A stretch of DNA of 6,691 nucleotides. It comes from CAZXYF01 sp964644705. GTDB lineage: Bacteria > Planctomycetota > Brocadiia > SM23-32. Positions 4,274-6,691 of this stretch are shown here, one piece after another. A program made the position numbers and the translations under genes. Below the pieces are notes generated by a model. That model was given only the letters and a program-made list of their open reading frames with translations, made no database searches and was not told the origin of the DNA. The stretch spans positions 1 through 6,691 of the forward strand of contig CAZXYF010000176.1 of assembly GCA_964644705.1 (NCBI GenBank), in the 5' to 3' direction. The number at the start of each line of letters is the position of its first letter. Position 1 is the stretch's first letter.

Positions 4274-6645
4274 AGAGATTGCAGCTGGCACGGCGACATT
4301 TTGCCTATTTTCGGCAGCACAACTGGTGGATTGTGTTATGGCTTTATGTGTGGATATTCCAGATTGTGTATGCACTCAGTTATTGGGGTGGGGCGGACGT
4401 TAGGGAGGTTAGGGAGGTAACTGACTTGAGTCGTATTACTTCGGCTATCGTGCTTCTGACGGTATTTGTGAGCGGGAATTTGTATAGCGTTCAGAATAAT
4501 ACGTTTCTCAAGACTCGCCCACTTCCGCCAAGTACGTGTTTCCTGACCGATTGTCTCCTGCCGTTTTGCCTCTACATGATCATGCCATTGCTGCAGGAAG
4601 TTCCCGTGGTGATCTGGTGGAACTTTGAGATGACTGATCTGTTGTGGGCGTGGCTGGATCTTTTGGTGATTCACGGATTGGCTTTTTCTGCGGTCTGGCT
4701 GCTCGGGGCGCTCATCCCCCGCCTGTCATCGCCACTGAAGTGGGCGGGTATGGTGATAGGAATCTGCGTTGCATTCTGGTTGTCCTCCGCTCTAATGGGC
4801 GAGGTGGGCGAGACAATGGGTAGATTGAGTGATTTTTCCGATTTGCGTTTCGCCAATACGGAATGGTATTTCACCAACGCAGGCATCCTCCTGTTGATTG
4901 GATGTCTGTGCCTTATTGCTCTCAAATATCGTTTCAGGGCGCGGACAAGGGTGGCTTTCCTTTATTTTGTTGTCGTGCCACTATCCGTTTTCTGTTTCCA
5001 GCGGTCAGAGGAAATTGTGCCGGAGATGATTGCCCAAGCCGATCTACATCGCCCGTGTGCAAATGCCAGAGATATGGGCTACGGCTTGAAATGTTTATCA
5101 TACCGACAGCGACGCCGCTCTTATAGACGCTCTTATAGATCGAATGAAATAAGGAGGTATATTCGCTATGAGTTCAACATTATCAACCACAAGGAATTCG
5201 ACAAAAGGATACTGACCAAGCAGATAATGCGGTCCACCGTGCATGCCGCTTCCGAAACCCGTGAGTTGCAAACACGCGAATGTCGCCAGTCAGGCGGGGG
5301 AGGGAAGATGGCGATGTACTCGCTTCTTTTTCGGTATTACGGAGGAGATGATCTTCTATCCGAACCGCCGAATCAAAGCAATCGGACGACAGTACAGAAC
5401 AATCAGCATCTCGAGTTTGGTGCGGAGAAACTGGACGGACTACGCGATCAGTTATTGAGAATGGAACATGATCTTCGGATATGGGAATACGAACTGGTTC
5501 CTTTGATGTCGGCCGTAAGGCCGGGAAAACCATATTTTAGCCAGCGTGCGGGGGCTTTACGAGTAACCCGTCCCCGACGAGATCTACAAACCCATCGATC
5601 AAAGGGTTACAACGAAAACGATGTTGACATCAAGGCGGATGTAACCTTGCGTCAGGAGAATCTGATGTGGAAACGCCTGATCATCGGAAAACCCCCGGCA
5701 AGAATTCTGGCGGTTGTATTCCGAGAACGAAATGGCTCCGGTATCGAACTGGCTTGCGAGAATGTCGAAGCGTGGACGTATCGGTATGGGGGGGCATTCC
5801 CGACCAAGCATGAAAATGTTTACAATTCGTTCTCTTATGATGTTACAGCCAGTGGGGAATCCGAAGAACCGGATGGAGATACGGGCAGGCGCCAAGATCT
5901 GGTGGTGGACATGTTTGAAATGCGGCCGGTCAGGAAAGTTCGGGCGAAAGTGGCGGATTGGGTCAGGTTCGGGATAGGAGGGGATGTTTATCCCCCTGAT
6001 AGGGATGATATTATGGGATTTGCGTGGAACAACCCTCTGGAAGTTTTGCGCAGGATCGGTAAGGGGCATGTCCCCGACGACATGGACAGGGGAGGGTGGG
6101 AAAGGTTGATGGAAGGGTTGGGCCGGTATCCGCCGGAGAGGTATAAAAAACTCCTTTTTGATGCGGCCAGATACCGTCCCGTGCTCGCTTCTCTCATCGT
6201 GGCAAACAGTTGGGGAAAGGAAGCGATGGATATCTGGTTGGAACTGATACGTCGGAGGAGAAAATTGCCAGTAGCCGTTCTTCGGACATTGTTTATGGTG
6301 GGTGATCGGCGCATGAAAAAAGCATTGGTCAAATATCAGAGATATTATCCGACGCCGAATATATTATCAGCATCTCGCCTGAAGGAGGAGTGGAAGGAGC
6401 CGGTCCGGCGTGCCACGGAGCAGGGGGTGGACTTCTGGTATCACCGAATCGCGCCATACGAAGAGCGCGGCTATTTCCTGCGCGAAGTTTGTCCGATGGT
6501 TGCTCTGAGCGGAGAATGGATTGATCATCTGGGCTTGTCGGAGATCAGGAAAGAGATCCGAAGAAAGTGGTCACGCGAACGCAGCTGGGACAATTATTTT
6601 CGGATACCGAATATCACAAAAGAAGGCCAGGGACAGGCACCATGA
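4270..6645 (+). CDS. ABC-2-like membrane protein with large C-terminal extracytoplasmic domain
   Basis: This 791-residue protein is not one I recognise by name. Hydrophobic segments lie at about 20-37, 56-72, 93-116, 124-147, 157-176, 203-219 and 227-244. Basic stretches at the N-terminus (KRLQLARR) and in the loops KTRPLPP, RLSSPLK and KYRFRARTR fit an inside N-terminus and seven membrane passes. The FLKTRPLPPSTCFL segment after the second pass resembles the TRP-(I/L)-S motif of ABC-2 permeases. This leaves residues ~245-791 probably outside the cytoplasm. They comprise a basic, low-similarity stretch (275-345), a region with alternating hydrophobic residues (450-565) and a helix-rich end (605-775). 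The highly basic run near 280-300 sits uneasily with that topology. The ribosome site GAGGG (4261-4265) is weak, and translation is probably coupled to the ABC gene by the ATGA overlap. The reading frame is open throughout. Probable permease or exporter component of the ABC system; the role of the tail is unknown. Confidence 0.75.
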   Translation: MKRLQLARRHFAYFRQHNWWIVLWLYVWIFQIVYALSYWGGADVREVREVTDLSRITSAIVLLTVFVSGNLYSVQNNTFLKTRPLPPSTCFLTDCLLPFCLYMIMPLLQEVPVVIWWNFEMTDLLWAWLDLLVIHGLAFSAVWLLGALIPRLSSPLKWAGMVIGICVAFWLSSALMGEVGETMGRLSDFSDLRFANTEWYFTNAGILLLIGCLCLIALKYRFRARTRVAFLYFVVVPLSVFCFQRSEEIVPEMIAQADLHRPCANARDMGYGLKCLSYRQRRRSYRRSYRSNEIRRYIRYEFNIINHKEFDKRILTKQIMRSTVHAASETRELQTRECRQSGGGGKMAMYSLLFRYYGGDDLLSEPPNQSNRTTVQNNQHLEFGAEKLDGLRDQLLRMEHDLRIWEYELVPLMSAVRPGKPYFSQRAGALRVTRPRRDLQTHRSKGYNENDVDIKADVTLRQENLMWKRLIIGKPPARILAVVFRERNGSGIELACENVEAWTYRYGGAFPTKHENVYNSFSYDVTASGESEEPDGDTGRRQDLVVDMFEMRPVRKVRAKVADWVRFGIGGDVYPPDRDDIMGFAWNNPLEVLRRIGKGHVPDDMDRGGWERLMEGLGRYPPERYKKLLFDAARYRPVLASLIVANSWGKEAMDIWLELIRRRRKLPVAVLRTLFMVGDRRMKKALVKYQRYYPTPNILSASRLKEEWKEPVRRATEQGVDFWYHRIAPYEERGYFLREVCPMVALSGEWIDHLGLSEIRKEIRRKWSRERSWDNYFRIPNITKEGQGQAP
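4399..4416 (+). repeat. In-frame 9-base tandem duplication in the permease gene
   Basis: GTTAGGGAG occurs twice head to tail (4399-4407 and 4408-4416), encoding VRE-VRE at residues 44-49. It falls in the loop between the first two membrane segments, where an extra three residues could be tolerated. The repeat preserves the reading frame and looks like a slippage duplication. Confidence 0.7.
5116..5139 (+). repeat. In-frame 12-base tandem duplication in the permease gene
   Basis: CGCTCTTATAGA occurs twice head to tail (5116-5127 and 5128-5139), encoding RSYR-RSYR at residues 283-290. The two copies are identical, which suggests a recent duplication. It lies in the very basic stretch just past the membrane domain and raises the local arginine content. 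Confidence 0.75.
5150..5170 (+). promoter_or_regulatory. Internal perfect Shine-Dalgarno sequence followed by out-of-frame ATG
   Basis: TAAGGAGGT at 5150-5158 is a full anti-16S match inside the permease gene, with an ATG at 5168-5170, ten bases after GGAGG. That ATG is in the +1 frame and runs only 15 codons to TGA at 5213-5215. In the gene's own frame the motif is formed by ATA-AGG-AGG-TAT, tandem AGG arginine codons. It could cause ribosome pausing or spurious internal initiation; no separate gene is supported here. Confidence 0.35.
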
Positions 6646-6691
6646 ACAAATATATCTGGTGGATACTGAAAAAGGACCTGTATGGGAGGCG
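6642..6691 (+). CDS. Start of a further membrane protein, probably second permease (truncated by window)
   Basis: Only the first 16 complete codons lie in the window (MNKYIWWILKKDLYGR), and the gene runs off the right end. The ATG overlaps the preceding TGA as ATGA (6642-6645), the same coupling used between the ABC and permease genes. No strong ribosome site of its own is seen. An N-terminus of this kind, a short amphipathic aromatic stretch followed by KKDL, is common in ABC-2-type permeases. Together with its operon position, this suggests the partner permease of a heteromeric transporter (inference). Too little sequence remains for more. Confidence 0.6.
   Translation, partial: MNKYIWWILKKDLYGR

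Noticed and set aside
5216..5458. Possible frameshift, with the +1 frame carrying the true coding sequence in this part of the permease gene
   Set aside because: The +1 frame has stops at 5213 and 5225 and ends at 5458, while the gene's own frame stays open from 4270 to 6645 and gives plausible helices such as LEFGAEKLDGLRDQLLRMEH. The region remains odd but no shift is needed.
1..6691. CRISPR arrays, tRNA or rRNA genes, insertion sequences
   Set aside because: No spaced direct repeats of CRISPR type, no cloverleaf or rRNA-like stretches, and no transposase motifs or long terminal inverted repeats were seen on either strand.

Overview
The window carries five complete protein genes and the first codons of a sixth, in two divergent groups either side of a 341-base control region (2591-2931). 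The gene content suggests a polysaccharide-degrading bacterium of the Planctomycetota / Verrucomicrobiota / Kiritimatiellota kind: a sulfatase-fold enzyme next to a GH117/GH43-like glycosidase, beside a short GntR (YtrA-type) regulator with an ABC exporter. This assignment is inference from gene types only; no rRNA or other phylogenetic marker is present.

Left half, minus strand (2590 down to 229). A 305-residue five-bladed beta-propeller glycosidase resembling GH117 (3,6-anhydro-L-galactosidase type) is followed after 58 bases by a 461-residue sulfatase-superfamily protein. They share a promoter candidate with a perfect TATAAT box. Neither has a signal peptide, so both should act in the cytoplasm, late in breakdown of a sulfated or anhydro-sugar oligosaccharide. 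The sulfatase-like protein has threonine (T49) where sulfatases have the cysteine or serine that becomes formylglycine, although the rest of the motif and the DHG metal motif are intact. It may therefore not be a conventional sulfatase. A weak terminator candidate follows it. The first 190 bases contain two small hairpins and no supportable gene.

Right half, plus strand (2932 to the end). A 128-residue YtrA-type GntR repressor, an ABC ATPase and a 791-residue membrane protein are followed by a truncated ORF starting at 6642 that looks like a second permease. The last three are joined by ATGA stop/start overlaps, a tightly coupled operon layout like the ytr-type GntR-ABC-permease modules of Gram-positive bacteria. 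The promoter candidate overlaps two GTTAC-containing direct repeats and two short inverted repeats, which suggests autoregulation.

The most unusual item is the 791-residue protein. Its first ~245 residues look like an ABC-2-type permease with seven predicted membrane segments. It then continues for about 545 residues that topology places outside the cytoplasm and whose fold I do not recognise. The gene also holds two perfect in-frame tandem microduplications and a perfect internal Shine-Dalgarno sequence.
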